This document shows positions 31,093 through 41,923 of a stretch of DNA of 64,000 nucleotides, piece by piece. The stretch is from Toxorhynchites rutilus septentrionalis (lineage: Eukaryota; Arthropoda; Insecta; Diptera; Culicidae): contig NC_073745.1 of the NCBI RefSeq assembly GCF_029784135.1, positions 158,361,335 through 158,425,334 of the forward strand. Reading direction: 5' to 3'. Below the pieces are notes generated by a model. That model did no database searches. It had not been told where the DNA came from and saw only the letters and a list, made by a program, of their open reading frames with translations. The position numbers were made by a program, and so were the translations under genes. Each line of letters opens with the position of its first letter. Within the stretch, counting starts at the first letter, position 1.

Positions 31093-31668
31093 TTATTTAT
31101 CCTTTGTTGGAACAGTGGAAATGCCATTTTCATCAACACTGTAAATGTCACACGCTGGAAAACGATACTGAGCTCGTATATATCCCAAAGTTCGAAAAAA
31201 TGAGTCACAATTTTCTTTATTGAACACCATTAATCGAGCCGCTGAGGTATTTTCTGGCTTTCTCAAAGATACCTCATGAGTCTTCATAAACATTTCAACC
31301 CATGTCCGTCCAGCGCATGTTCCTTTGAAAGGGTGCTCTATGCCATTTTTAACCTCAAACGAATAGGCAATTCTTCGAAGCTGGACCTGAATGTGGTTTT
31401 GAAGCGGCCTTTATTGGACGACGTATCCTGAAATTGATACAGATTTAATATTTCTTGCATAAAGAACATGGAAACGCAAATGCTGAATTGAAAATCTAAC
31501 CTCCATGTTTGGATATGTTCGTCGATAGCTTCTCAAAGTTGGTTCTGGCACACCGAACTGTTTTGAAGCACCCAGAACAGACAAACTTTCTTCTATAGCT
31601 TTCATAAAATTCTCCAAACTGGTGTCCGACCAATATTGGTCTCTTTTTCGCTTATAAGTTCTAACCAT
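31093..31668 (-). pseudogene. pogo/Tigger-like transposase, HTH and start of DDE domain
   Basis: The start MVRTYKRKRDQYWSDTSLEN is a psq/CENP-B-type HTH, continuing SVLGASKQFGVPEPTLRSYR. A plausible intron spans 31428-31500 (donor GAG|GTTAGA, acceptor TTTCAG|GA); splicing joins PNMED to TSSNKGRFKTTF. A TTGCAG directly precedes the ATG, suggesting a 5' UTR intron. After a frameshift near 31340-31390 come NGIEHPFKGTCAGRTW, SLRKPENTSAARLM and IYSVDENGISTVP (first catalytic D). The rest of the DDE domain is missing before the terminal repeat. Confidence 0.75.
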
Positions 31669-32006
31669 CTGCAATAAAAAACCAAAAATTAACATAACAT
31701 AATGTTGCAGTTCGCCAACTTGCCCCCAAGCGACTTTTTCAATAAAAAAAATTTAGCTGAAAAAAAATCATGATTGAAACTCGCCGGAAACAAACAGATT
31801 ATGTACAATAGAGTACCTTTATCATGTATAAAATTATTTTGAAATTTCAACTTTTCTCATAAAGTGGATAATGAAATTTGAAAAACGGAAAAAAAGAACA
31901 AAATAACGTTTTTCTTCATTTTTATTTTTCACTTTTAACGCCTTTCGGCAGAGTTACCGAGTATAAAGTTTGGCCTTGTTATGATGCATCTTCAGCAAAA
32001 AGTAGG

Positions 32007-32037
32007 TTTATTTATTTATTTATTTATTTATTTATTT
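32007..32037. repeat. (TTTA)n microsatellite
   Basis: Eight tandem TTTA units followed by TTGTCAATTCATCAACGG. Such a tail next to a unique block could be the 3' end of a minus-strand LINE or SINE, but no element body is recognisable. Confidence 0.8.
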
Positions 32038-32153
32038 GTCAATTCATCAACGGGCTGTAAGGGCCCCAATGATGTGCTTAAGGTTGCGCTACCTTCATCA
32101 TAACGGGTCAAATTACCGATTCGTCATCTTGCCTCCCTCGCCAACTTGCCTCC

Positions 32154-32395
32154 CTCTCCCCTATGAGTCCTTGCTGTGGTGGCTGAGAGCAGACAAACGA
32201 CCGCAAAGCGTTAATAGCATTGGACATTGAAACAACGTGAGATTCCTTGCAGATGTTAGTGAGAATGGTTAGATATAAATAGTTCTGCTCTTCATTTAGC
32301 ATCGTGTATTCAGGGTTTTCAGCATGGAACAAACGATTTAATCTGTTGATCTGGGGCAAAACATACTCCAAAAAAATAACCAGAGGATTCTTCAT
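32154..32395 (-). pseudogene. hAT-like transposase fragment, proximal part
   Basis: About 80 open codons: NPLVIFLEYVLPQINRLNRL, then FHAENPEYTMLNEEQNYLYL and TILTNICK. The arrangement FLEYVLPxxxxLNxLFxxExP is typical of hAT/zf-BED-type proteins, including domesticated ones. A TGA lies just before the first methionine. Whether this was a transposase or a host gene derived from one cannot be told from the fragment. Confidence 0.6.
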
Positions 32396-32499
32396 TCAAT
32401 CTCTGGAAGCAGTCAATATTCTGCAACCAGTCTGATTTTTGTCACACTCATACTAAATAGTGAAAACCAAGATAACCTCTGCAAATGATGAAATGCATC

Positions 32500-33300
32500 T
32501 CTTCACCACCACCGCTTTAAAGAAAGCCATCGCGATACTGCGGCGTAAAAGTCGTAATGTGCCTAACGAGCAGCTGGCCAAATAGTTGAAGCACCTGCGA
32601 CACCTGCGGTTCAAGAATTTACAGAGGGCCGTCCCTGGACCGCTGATTGGTCTAAGCAACCATATTTGTTGACTACAAGAAAAATTCGCGAAGGAAAAGG
32701 GGACGAACCAATCGCTGCAAAGACACGCAGGTTCTGGGTCGTATGTGGTCGTAAACTACGTAAACATGACTACGTGCAAGAATTCGTCTCAGTAGAAAAC
32801 CTTGGTTGACATAGCTCCTGACTTGGAAAGGGATGAGGACCAACAAGCGCGCAAATCCTCGAAGAGACGATACAAGACATCAACGAATTTCCATACATAG
32901 ACTGATGACTGAGCGTCGATGGAGGTGCCTGGAAAGACGGCTTGGAAAGATCAACAGATCTACTAGACCGTTCGACAACAAGTATCAGATTACTTATCAA
33001 AGGGCTACATCCACGTATGTAGTAACAGTAGAGAAAATGGCAGAGTTCGATTCACGACGTACCTGGTATCTTTCGCTAGGTGTGGTATTAAATTGAAACA
33101 GACCTTAAAAAGTACGAGTCATTTGGGATGCAGTCACAAAAGAAAGCTGCGTGTCGCTGAACTCGTCAAGGGCTATGATCTGTAGACTCTACAGTTGCAT
33201 GTAATATTCAATTTTCGCGAATCAGGAGTTGCCTCTTCAGGTGATATTCAAGAAATGTTTCTGCAATTTGGAATCGGAAATGCACGATGCACGGTCTGGC
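32500..33300 (+). pseudogene. Decayed BEL/Pao pol (protease-RT region)
   Basis: Codons consistent with BEL pol appear in shifting frames: LQRAVPGPLIGL, REGKGDEPIAAKTRRFWVVC, CLERRLGKI, VRVIWDAVTKES and NFRESGVASSGDIQEMF (RT box). The order matches the pol of the better preserved BEL at 58 kb (RLGWVV-type block, LERRFK block, KIRPV block, ADIEKMY block). Many stops and frameshifts occur. No LTRs were found. 33301-33853 shows no further motif. Confidence 0.65.
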
Positions 33301-33853
33301 ATTTCTGTATAAGGAGGAGGACGATTAATCAACGGATAAGTTCACGACGGCGAACAAAACTGAAGAAGTGCTACGACCTGCATACGTTTGTAGTCACCAA
33401 TACCGATTATCGATGTGACACAATTTTCGAGATACAAGTTAATGTTACGGAGCGTGACGTATGGAAACCAAATTATCAGGAAGCTGCTACAACGGATCAG
33501 AAAACGATCGAACGACGATGAAGGAAATATAAGCATTAAGCAGTCTCAACACCAGGTGTCTAAGCCGAACTGAAAAAAAAATTCTCGGTGGCAAATGTTT
33601 CTCCGATAGTGGATTAACATGAATTGATGCGTGTAGATAACCGAATTGCTGCGGCAGAACGTGGAACGTGATATAATAATTTTCCTATTTTTTTACATTT
33701 TGATTAATTTTCCTATTTGTCATAGTTTACTTTGCCTCACAATCCAAGGTATACATATGGAGATAGTGCTCAGTCTACCAACCGACTCGACAACTTTTTG
33801 ATGTTTTCTTTGAAAAAAGAGCTAATCCTAATTTTGTCAAGATAGCGTTATAC

Positions 33854-34065
33854 ACTCGACAAAAAAATAGAGGAACAAAGTACGCAGTCGGAAATTTTAT
33901 ATGATTTTTGACATGCTGTTACTTCGTGAAAAATCAACGCATATCGATGGGATGTACATTATTTTGAAGCTACAACTCTCTGGTATTAGAATATTTTACA
34001 TTTTATTTCATTTTACATTCCTTTGTCTTGGTGTGTGTAGGTGTAGTGGGCAACAATATCGGGAA
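33854..34065 (+). repeat. Dispersed repeat, copy 1 (relative at 37855-38060)
   Basis: Shares ordered blocks with 37855-38060: ACAAAA..AGAGGAACAAAG / GAGAAACAGAGTGCAAAG, TTTTTGACATGCTGT, AAAATCAACGCATAT, TATTAGAATATTTTAC and GTGTGT.TAGGTRTA. Diverged, probably a non-autonomous DNA element. Its right end overlaps the left arm of the fold-back at 34034. Confidence 0.65.
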
Positions 34066-34534
34066 GAAATGAAAAATCTATTTTTCTCAGTTTTTTCAAA
34101 GTTTTTTTTTCTAACAAACTTTTTTGCTAACCAACTCCACAGCTCCCTTAGTCTGTACCCCATATCTAGCGTGTATTCCCTAAACATCTGTGAACGTTAC
34201 ATATTAATACGTTCAGCCGTTTTTTCTAGCCGAGGAGCATTCAATCGCAAATCGTACCAGACGTACAAAATCCAACGCGACTCTTAGAACGAACGATTCG
34301 TAACTTTCGTTTTCATGCTTCTGAGTAGTTTTTCATTCAAACTGAAATATCTCCGTATGGGAAGGTCCTACAGGAACTTTCTAGGAACCGAATGAAAGCT
34401 GGTTGATAAAGTTGATTGGGGTTGATGTTGAGTTGGTTAGTAAAAACTTTTATTAGTCCAGAAAATTTTTGAAAAAAACAGGGAAAATCGATTTTTCATT
34501 TCTTCCTAATATTGTTGCCCACTACACTACACTA
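34034..34534. mobile_element. MITE-like fold-back element, about 500 bases
   Basis: Left arm GTGTAGTGGGCAACAATATC near 34041-34060 and right arm GATATT/AATATTGTTGCCCACTAC near 34509-34525 are inverse copies. The similarity extends over roughly 60 bases each (GAAGAAATGAAAAATC block on both). The interior has no coding potential. A duplicated target site is not obvious. Confidence 0.6.
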
Positions 34535-35565
34535 GGGTGGCAATGGATGTATGGAAAAAATTTCATCATCGAATTTTAAAATCCGATCAAGTACAATTTG
34601 TTGATTGGCCCAAAAAAATGACCTGTGCAAAATTTCAGCATGATCTAGGGGTGCCTCAAAGCACTCAAATTTTGATTTTTTTGGCCACTCAGTCCCAAAA
34701 GGTTTATTTTCGGCCCACATTTTTTTTAGATAACACCAGATCTCGACGTTCTATGCATTGTTAAGTCATTTGGCATCGATTTTTTTTTTCAAATTTCCTA
34801 GCCTCATTTTACTTTTATCCAATTCAATGACATTTTTGTAACTATAACAGTATTGGTATTTAATTGAAGTTTGACTTTTAATTACAAAAGTGTACGGCGA
34901 GATTCCTTATTCATACAAAGACTTTTCCAGTAAAGAGTCTTAAACACAACGAAAATGAAGACACAACAATCCCGAATACACGAATGGGTGAAATTACTTT
35001 CGTGAACCGAATCCACCGACAATCCCTCCGATCATTGACCAGCTGTTTAAGGCTTCTCTCCTCTTATCTAGCCCATTTATTACACATTGTTAAATCGAAA
35101 ACTAGTAAGGAAGGGCCACACAGCATAAATCAATCCCAAGCAGAAGAGATGTCATCGACGATATGCTGCTTTCCACTTAATAAATTGAGTGCGTCTTTAC
35201 TGAAGCGCGTAAACATGCAATAAAGTTTTATGCTACCCATCGTTTCGTTTCCTGTCTTTTTCTATCAGCATGGCCTTCCCGAAAGTAATGCCAACGCCTA
35301 AGCCATGAAAGTGTAGCATAAGGGAACATAGGGGACACTGTACCAAGTATCGAGAACCAAATCGAGCCAATCTACATAAAATGCATTCTATTGCAACAGG
35401 GAGCTCGCGGTTCGAACAAATTAACTAGTTTGCCTTTTCGCATTTCAAATCGACCACCCTCGTGCTACACCTCCGCCTTCCGTTCATTGTGTCGACAGAG
35501 TGCACATATTTTCGGTGAATGAAGGAGGCAAATAAGACAGAAGCAGCAAATTTAAATCGACGTAA
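34535..35565. other. AT-rich sequence, no gene seen
   Basis: Contains a block of simple AT-rich DNA and short open frames without motifs. A 79-codon open frame at 34984-35223 ends next to AATAAAG, but no family similarity or splice evidence supports it. Confidence 0.5.
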
Positions 35566-35694
35566 TTTATTGAAGCACAATTATCATAAACAATAGAAGG
35601 AAATAGGCTTAAATTGAGCAACCACGACTCTGCGCATTATTTGAATGTCTTGCGGGCTGCAGTTTGGACGTTTATTGCCACAAACGGGACACTC
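35566..35694 (-). CDS. Possible terminal exon of an unrecognised host gene
   Basis: On the minus strand an acceptor-like ACACCATTTAG is followed by 36 open codons containing CPVCGNKRPNCSPQDIQIMR and then VVVAQFKPISFYCL, with TGA at 35584-35586. AATAAA follows 12 bases later (plus 35566-35571), fitting a poly-A signal. An in-frame TAG overlaps the acceptor, so translation could only enter by splicing. CPVC with a later C suggests half of a zinc-binding site. No upstream exon was identified and I do not know the family. Confidence 0.35.
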
Positions 35695-35699
35695 CTAAA

Positions 35700-37850
35700 T
35701 GGTGTTACAAATTCAGTATTTAGGTTTCAGCGAGGAACATGCTTCGCTAATTAATATGCTAATAAAAATGTGTAAATTATCCCAGCATTGCAATACATTG
35801 GACCAAGCGCTAGAAAGGGGAACTAGATACATGCCAACGCGGAGAGTATAACGAGAAACGACAATTATATGAACTCACCGTTACTGTGTAGAAAAAAAAC
35901 GCAGTTTTACCGAAAGAAAAAAAAACTGTAATTTTTGCGACAACGGCATTGATGATTAGAGTGAGCAACATCATTACACATTACGCAATTAAACCGCCAT
36001 TTTTGCTGAACAGAGCATCTGATTCCAAGAAACAACGGCCCACAGAGAAATTGCGTCAATTTCATGAGTTAATTACAGTAACTATCATCCCGACAATCTC
36101 CCCTAAAATGCACTTATTACAGAAACACTCTAGTTCATTCTACTATTAGCACAGAGCAATGTAATTTTATCACCCTAGAGAACGCTTAGTCTAGACAAAA
36201 AAAAAACAAATATAAATCGTAAAACTGACAACTTTGTTTTCATACTCCCGCAAATTTCCTTTCGTTACCCAACACATGCAATAAATGTATTAACCAAGCA
36301 ATAAAGTATCCCTGAACTGAGAATGTTACTGAAACTTATCATACCATCTCAATCCGACAATCGTTCAAGCTGTTCTGCACCAAGCTGATCTCACAAAGTA
36401 GTTCACAAGTTAAACTACTGTATACTCAAATTTAGCAAAACTCCCCAGGATAGCACATAAATCAACCAAACTATTGCCCAGTTATTTCAACGGAAAGTGT
36501 CGCCTTCACTTGATGGGAATCTAGCGGGAACATTACTTCGTCGTGGTCTTTAATTTATGCTTCGACTTTACGACTGAAAATCAACAACTATTACCGCGTC
36601 GTGACGCGAAATAGACCACATTAATAACTCTTTAAAGCGTAATGACATGCATGCGAAACCTTTGTGGTCGTTTAATAAAATATTAATAAAATTGTCGAGC
36701 TCACAAAACCGTGGCACAAGCAAGCACCAACATAACGAAATTGTTGCCCCCTCGTGTCACAGCCGATGGGATGTTTTCACGAAATGAGTTTGAGGGCCGT
36801 AGGTAGCACTCCTCCTTTTTCGCCAGCGGAGGCATCCATGAAGAATACCAAATTAAAACTACCCGCGAGTTGAACTGTTTTATGTACTTTTATGCACTTT
36901 GTGTATGCGCCTAGCTTTTTTTTGTTGTTTCCACAACAGCCACCGAAAACGCTTAAAAGTTATATTTTTCGACTGAATGATTTATTAATGACGCGGAATG
37001 GCACGGCAAATGACAAAAAGCGCGCTCATATGGAAATCAACGGAAAGAAAGGGTTTGGGCTTTTTTATTATTGGTGCTCCCGATCGCCTTGTTCCTTCCT
37101 TTCAGAGCAAAAGTGCTCCCGTGAAAACGCTCACGCTGGCTAATAAAATATTTAAATAAAACCATACCAAAAGCGTAAACATTATCATAATTCGTTGAAT
37201 AAATGAAATTATGGGAATTAAATATAGGAAATCGACTTTCAATCGCGGCCTTCAAGTTTTATTGAATTTATGATCCTCTGTTTGTTTTCATTTACAGAAT
37301 GCGTTGACAAGTTGGTCCGTTCTATCACCGGATGTTGTTATGTAATTTCTTTGAAGGGTGCGGCAAGTTGTATAGTCAACCAGGGAAAAGGGTTACCGTT
37401 GTATCGATACCGGAATATAAAACACAACGTTTGATGTGAGGCCTTCTCGACTTTGCTGACACTTTATGTTCGTTAATTTTAATGTACCATGCTACTAATA
37501 CAAATTCCTTTTCAGACCTTCGATGATCGTGATTTCAGGGTTAGATTACATGCCAGGATAATCGGCTCCAATGACGTTATTAATTAGATATATCACTGAA
37601 AGCCTAGTACAATTGCAAAGTCGAAATGTGTTGATGATTCAAATAAAAATAGTCGACACGCCAACTTTCAAAGTCAAAATGTGCGACGGTACACCTGACA
37701 ATTTACGGCAACAATTGAACAATTGACAACATCATCGGGTTTCATTGCAACTTCTTCTTCTTAGTATTGACTTCGCCCGGTATTTAACTTTTAATGTGAA
37801 ATTGATAACATTGACATCGATGCAATGGATGTCAATGTATACTTAACAAA
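35700..37850. other. AT-rich stretch with no recognised element
   Basis: About 2.1 kb without TE motifs, making it the longest apparently unique part of the window. If 35584-35694 is a real last exon, this could be intron of that gene. No donor/acceptor pair with coding support was found. Confidence 0.45.
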
Positions 37851-37854
37851 AAAA

Positions 37855-38060
37855 AACTCTTGACAAAACTTGAGAAACAGAGTGCAAAGTCGAAATTTTT
37901 AAGTGATTTTTGACATGCTGTAACTTTGTGAAAACTCAACGCATATGGAATTCCCAGCAGTTATGAAACTTTCACGTATTAGAATATTTTACGTACTCAT
38001 TTTTATCTTAGTGTGTTTAGGTATAATGAACACCACAATCGAAAGATATATTTGATATAT
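37855..38060 (+). repeat. Dispersed repeat, copy 2 (relative at 33854-34065)
   Basis: Same ordered blocks as the copy at 33854. The following 38061-38757 has no gene. It includes two near-copies of a small palindrome, GTCGTATATAGACGAC (near 38450) and GTCGTTTTTAGACGAC (near 38493). Confidence 0.65.
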
Positions 38061-38929
38061 TTGAAAACTCCAAGAAATTCTATTGGGAACACTGCACTGT
38101 GCGCAAAAATCCCGCCGCTGAAAGTTAGGTATGTTTACTAAGTGATCGCAGACAACTCCAGAAGCTATAAGTTCGGCGGTGTAAACAAAACAAAAGGAGG
38201 AAAGTAAACAAATGGAATTTGTAAAACAAAAGAAAAGTTTGAGTAGAGAAAGAATATGTATTCAAAATCAAAGTTGAAATAAGTTGGAAGTAAATTAGAT
38301 AGAGGTTTTCGTAGAGATTTTTGTTAAGTGATATAAGTAATAATTATTTGAAATCGCTGTAAATAATCATTATAAAATTTATTACACTATTGAATGTATG
38401 AATCAAACTTAACTTACAGCAAAAGAAAATTCACCCTTTCGCTACGAGCGTCGTATATAGACGACATCCGTGCGATCAGCTGTGTGTACGAGTGTCGTTT
38501 TTAGACGACATGAAAGCAGAAAGTGCAACGAAACTCGACATTTTCAACGCAGTAAAAATTTACCTTGTTGTGCATAACTCAAAGACTTGCAAACGATGTC
38601 ACAGATGTCGACACTTCACGATTCAGCAAAAATCAGCTGTCGCTGTCGATTATTTCCAGCACTTTGAGCCATATTGTAGAAATGGAACAAATTAGGTTGC
38701 ACACCCCATACTATTTTCCTATGTTCAAAAGGCAGAAATGAAGAGGCAGTGGTAAAGTATTGGGTTGGGGAAAAAGAAATGTCGTATTTCTGATCTAAAT
38801 TTGACGCTCTATTTAACATACTTAAAATTATCCAATTTAAGTCAAATATGCGCCGTTTTGTTAGCAAACTTGTTGCCATTTAGAAGGCAACTTCATTATC
38901 CCCCTCTTATAAAAACCCCTCCTTATTTA

Positions 38930-40322
38930 CAAAAAACTCAGACAGCCAGTTTTCGCAAGCCTCTTTTGAGGCCAACTTAGTATCACCAAGAGCGTTCTCA
39001 TGGACCGGAAGGGATGATAATCACTTGGAGCCATGTCCGGACTATACGGTGGGTGCAATAGGACATCCCATCCGAGCTCCTGTAGCTTCTGGCGAGTCAT
39101 CAAAGATGTGTGAGGCCGAGAGTTGTCCTGGTAGAAAACAACACCATTCCTATTGATCATTTCTGGCCGCTTCTGGTCAATCGACTACTTCAAACGGTCA
39201 AGCTGCTCACAGTAGAGAACACCGAGTTGAGGGTCTGGCCATAGTTGAGCAGCTCATAGTGGATGATTCCCTTCCAATCCCACCAAACACACAGCAAAAC
39301 CTTCCTGGCCGTCAATCCGAGCTTGGCGATGGTTTGGGTCGGCTCACCGCGCTTCGACCACGACTTTTTTCGCTTAAGGTTGTCGTACGTGATTCACTTT
39401 TCATCTTCAATCACCATCTTCTTCAAAAATGGGTCGAGTTCATTCCGTTTCAACATCCATCGCAGGCGTTGATTCGGTCTAAAAGATTTTTTTGCGTCAA
39501 CTCGTGTGGCACCCACACATACATCCAGCTTTTTTTGGAATCCAATGTTCTGCAAATGGTTCCAAACGGTTTTATGGTCTATACTCAGTTCCTGGCCAAT
39601 CGAGCGAGTGCTCACATGCCTGTCTACCTAGACTTTTTTTTATAAATTCGTTTATTTTTACAGGCTCAGTTACATAAGTTTAAAGGAGCCGAAATCTTAA
39701 ATATATTTTTAAAACTATATATATGAACAATTTTCTTAAATCTATGGTTAGTAATGTGGGAAACCGATTACTCGCGGTGGACTCGAGATTAGAAGGGTGA
39801 CATATTTTTCTCAGGAAAAGAATGGGGTATAAGGAAATTATTACAATGTTGATAATCACACACACTCAATTCTTAAATCTATTCGTACATCTATTGTGAA
39901 TTTACATTTCATTCTCCTGTTTATAGCAAGCGGACCAATTACTCACAAAAGAAGAAATGGAGGGTATAAGGATATAAGGATAATCACACACGAACATCGA
40001 TGGATTTAAGGAAAACATATATTTGAGACATGTAATCAAGGTCTAACCGAGCCAACACATCTCTCACCGGCACATGTCTACTTAGATGATTTCAATGATT
40101 TTATCGGTTTCCACGACGATTGGCCTACCAGTTCGGGGTGTATCTTCGACAGCCGCTACACTAGAACGAAATCAATCAAACGAACGCTGTGCTGTGCGAA
40201 TCGTTACATTATCGGGTCCATAAACTATACAATTTTTTTTGACCGCCTTCGTTGCTGTTTTACCTCGCAGGTAGTAAAAACGTAAAATATGGCGAATTTC
40301 TTCCTTGGTGAACTCCATCTTT
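38930..40322 (-). pseudogene. mariner transposase, broken (second family)
   Basis: The N-terminus MEFTKEEIRHILRFYYLRG lies at 40322-40266. After the nested insertion MSTRSIGQELSIDHKTVWNH and LQNIGFQKKLDVCV (39615-39514), then NELDPFLKKMVIEDEK near the first catalytic aspartate. The C-terminal part is FYQDNSRPH and LLHPPYSPDMAPSDYH (38990-39140), with second and third aspartates. Several stops and frameshifts separate these blocks. It belongs to a different mariner lineage from the copies at 28.4 and 57.6 kb, judging by the termini and N-terminus. Confidence 0.88.
39628..40075 (-). mobile_element. Short retro-insertion inside mariner (LINE 3' end or SINE-like)
   Basis: Bounded by a 12-base duplication TGTCTACCTAGA / TGTCTACTTAGA. 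On the minus strand it ends in AATTTATAAAAAAAA, an A-rich tail, so it moved through RNA. The body has an internal imperfect duplication: two blocks with ACCRATTACTCRC, GGGTATAAGG and GATAATCACACAC. No coding capacity and no Pol III boxes were found, so a truncated LINE 3' UTR is most likely. Confidence 0.7.
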
Positions 40323-40579
40323 GACGCGCTATAACTTGAGACTGAAAAGGACAATTACAACACTGTCAAAACGACACTTGTAGCACAGATTGTCGTCTTT
40401 AAATAGCCGTATATATGACCCAATGCGATGAGTACAACACAAGATATGTTTAAGTGTTGCCATATATTGACAATATACGACATTTCTTTTTCCCCAACCC
40501 AATATATCATAGATCATAGCTTTCATAAAGTTATATGATTGCTTTGGGAAAAGCATTGCGATAATAGTTTGAATAAATT

Positions 40580-40683
40580 AGGTTAGGGAAAAAGAAATCC
40601 ATTATTTTTGCGTGAAATTCGAAACTTTGTTGAAATGTTTTGAATTGTCCGATTTGGGTTAAATATGCACTGTTTTGTTGTAG
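40580..40683 (+). repeat. Solo end of a related mariner
   Basis: TTAGGTTAGGGAAAAAGAAATC resembles the 38761 terminus, and the next 90 bases keep the same order of blocks (GTCCGATTTGGGTTAAATAT versus ATCCAATTTAAGTCAAATAT, then GCRCYGTTTTGTT). The other end is missing. Confidence 0.7.
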
Positions 40684-40692
40684 GGAAGAGAA

Positions 40693-41550
40693 TGGTAAAA
40701 TGAACACCCTAGGGAATATGCAATTTTGCTGCGTCCATATACTACTATAATCCCATTTTTAGAAAAATATTCTAGCCTAACTATGTGTTGTTCAATATAT
40801 CAAACGATTTCTACTATAAAAAATAAAAATAATACGTTTTTCATTGAAAGAAAAAATGCCTCAATCGAACATATTTTTAGTGTGCAGTTAAAATGATCAC
40901 CTGGTGATGGTTAAATGAACACGTAAACATATCATGCTAAATGGGACAGATTTATGCGTTGTTGCTTGTCTAAATTGATTTGAATTATTATTGAAATAGT
41001 AGGTACATGCATAAAATAAGCTAGGCTTATTCACTTTGAGCCGTAATTGAAATTTTCTAATACGTATAAAAACAGTAACACATAGCGCTTCACATAATGT
41101 GGCTGGGTTTTGGTTGGGGCTAACCAAGTTTGGTTTTGGTTATCTAAGGTCAAAGCCACAAAAGGGACCCTTTATAGTGTAGCATTTGATAAGGGCCCTG
41201 ATAGGCCTCAGTGAACAAAACATTGCAAGTCGTTATCCAGTGGTGGCCAATTTGGCCCCCATAGAACAAAGCAATTTCGAATGCGAATTAATCGCTGAAA
41301 TCAAACAAAAGAACTCTTTACTTCTCCTGGAATACGTGAACAGTAGTCCAAACAAAACATTGTCAAAAATACCAGGTCGAATAAACAAAAACAGAAATTG
41401 CTTTTGTTTGTTATTTTCAACATTTGACAGATTCGTACATAACAGGGTGTCTCGAATAGCTTCATATGCTCTAAGAATATGGTGATCAAGGAGTATCAAT
41501 TGGTTTTTAGTTAAATTATTGAAATTTAAGTACTGGTTCATTTTACCATC
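40693..41550. mobile_element. MITE-like element with ATGGTAAAATGAAC ends
   Basis: ATGGTAAAATGAAC near 40691-40704 has an inverse copy GTTCATTTTACCAT at 41537-41550. The interior includes the repeat related to 14240-14440 (40865-41030, inverse orientation). It has no coding motifs. The family and target duplication are unclear. Confidence 0.45.
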
Positions 41551-41619
41551 CCTGTGCAATCAACCTACATTTCCCCTATATGTTTTTACCATTTCAAAGG
41601 TAGCTTTAGAATCAGGGAT

Positions 41620-41915
41620 CTGCATAGTCAACTGAGGATAGTCAGCTGACTAACCGACTGACTTTATCCATAGTCAGTTAGTAATGACTTTTGGCTTCTT
41701 CACGCAGTTTATCCGCCAAAACGACTGAACGTTTAGATAGATAGCGTTTAGTCGCTATCTCTCTCTACCGACTCGACTATATCATTTCATTCTTCCCAGT
41801 CAAATTGTCATTGCATTTTGAAGTAACATCCCCCAAAACGAATACGTTCCTCTCTCTCTCGCTCCCATGTACATGTGCATGCATCGTTGCTAGAGTTCAT
41901 CGTGGTTTGACATAC
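41620..41915. repeat. AGTCA/TGACT-rich repeat region, left half
   Basis: Dense GTCAGCTGAC, AGTCAGTTAG and CCGACTCGAC motifs. A comparable AGTCA-rich block lies at 43740-43940 (GTCGAGTCAGTT, CATCAGTCATCC, CTAGTCAACGCTAG). Together they may be the ends of an older element into which the hAT element inserted. Confidence 0.4.
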
Positions 41916-41923
41916 GCTACAGG

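Larger units (their letters stand above)
31031..32153 (-). mobile_element. pogo/Tigger-like DNA transposon inserted in the hAT-like relic
   Basis: Perfect 16-base inverted repeats GGAGGCAAGTTGGCGA at 31031-31046 and (inverse) 32138-32153, with a further near-identical internal copy at 31712-31727, so the right end could be either. The transposase remnant lies on the minus strand. Codons of a hAT-like protein occur on both sides, showing insertion into it. No clear TA duplication is visible. Confidence 0.7.
38761..40502 (-). mobile_element. mariner element with perfect 28-base inverted ends, nested insertion
   Basis: Left end TTGGGTTGGGGAAAAAGAAA... (38761-38788) and right end (40475-40502) are exact inverse copies, flanked by TA (38759-38760, 40503-40504). 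The transposase is on the minus strand and about 445 bases of foreign sequence are inserted at 39628-40075. Perfect ends with a broken gene suggest it could still be moved in trans. Confidence 0.92.

Noticed and set aside
34984..35223. 79-codon plus-strand gene ending next to AATAAA
   Set aside because: No homology that I recognise and composition like the surrounding non-coding DNA; AATAAA is common by chance here.
38492..38695. Cysteine-rich small protein (KRCHRCRHF)
   Set aside because: Short, AT-rich context, no start-context or family support, and not bounded by splice signals.
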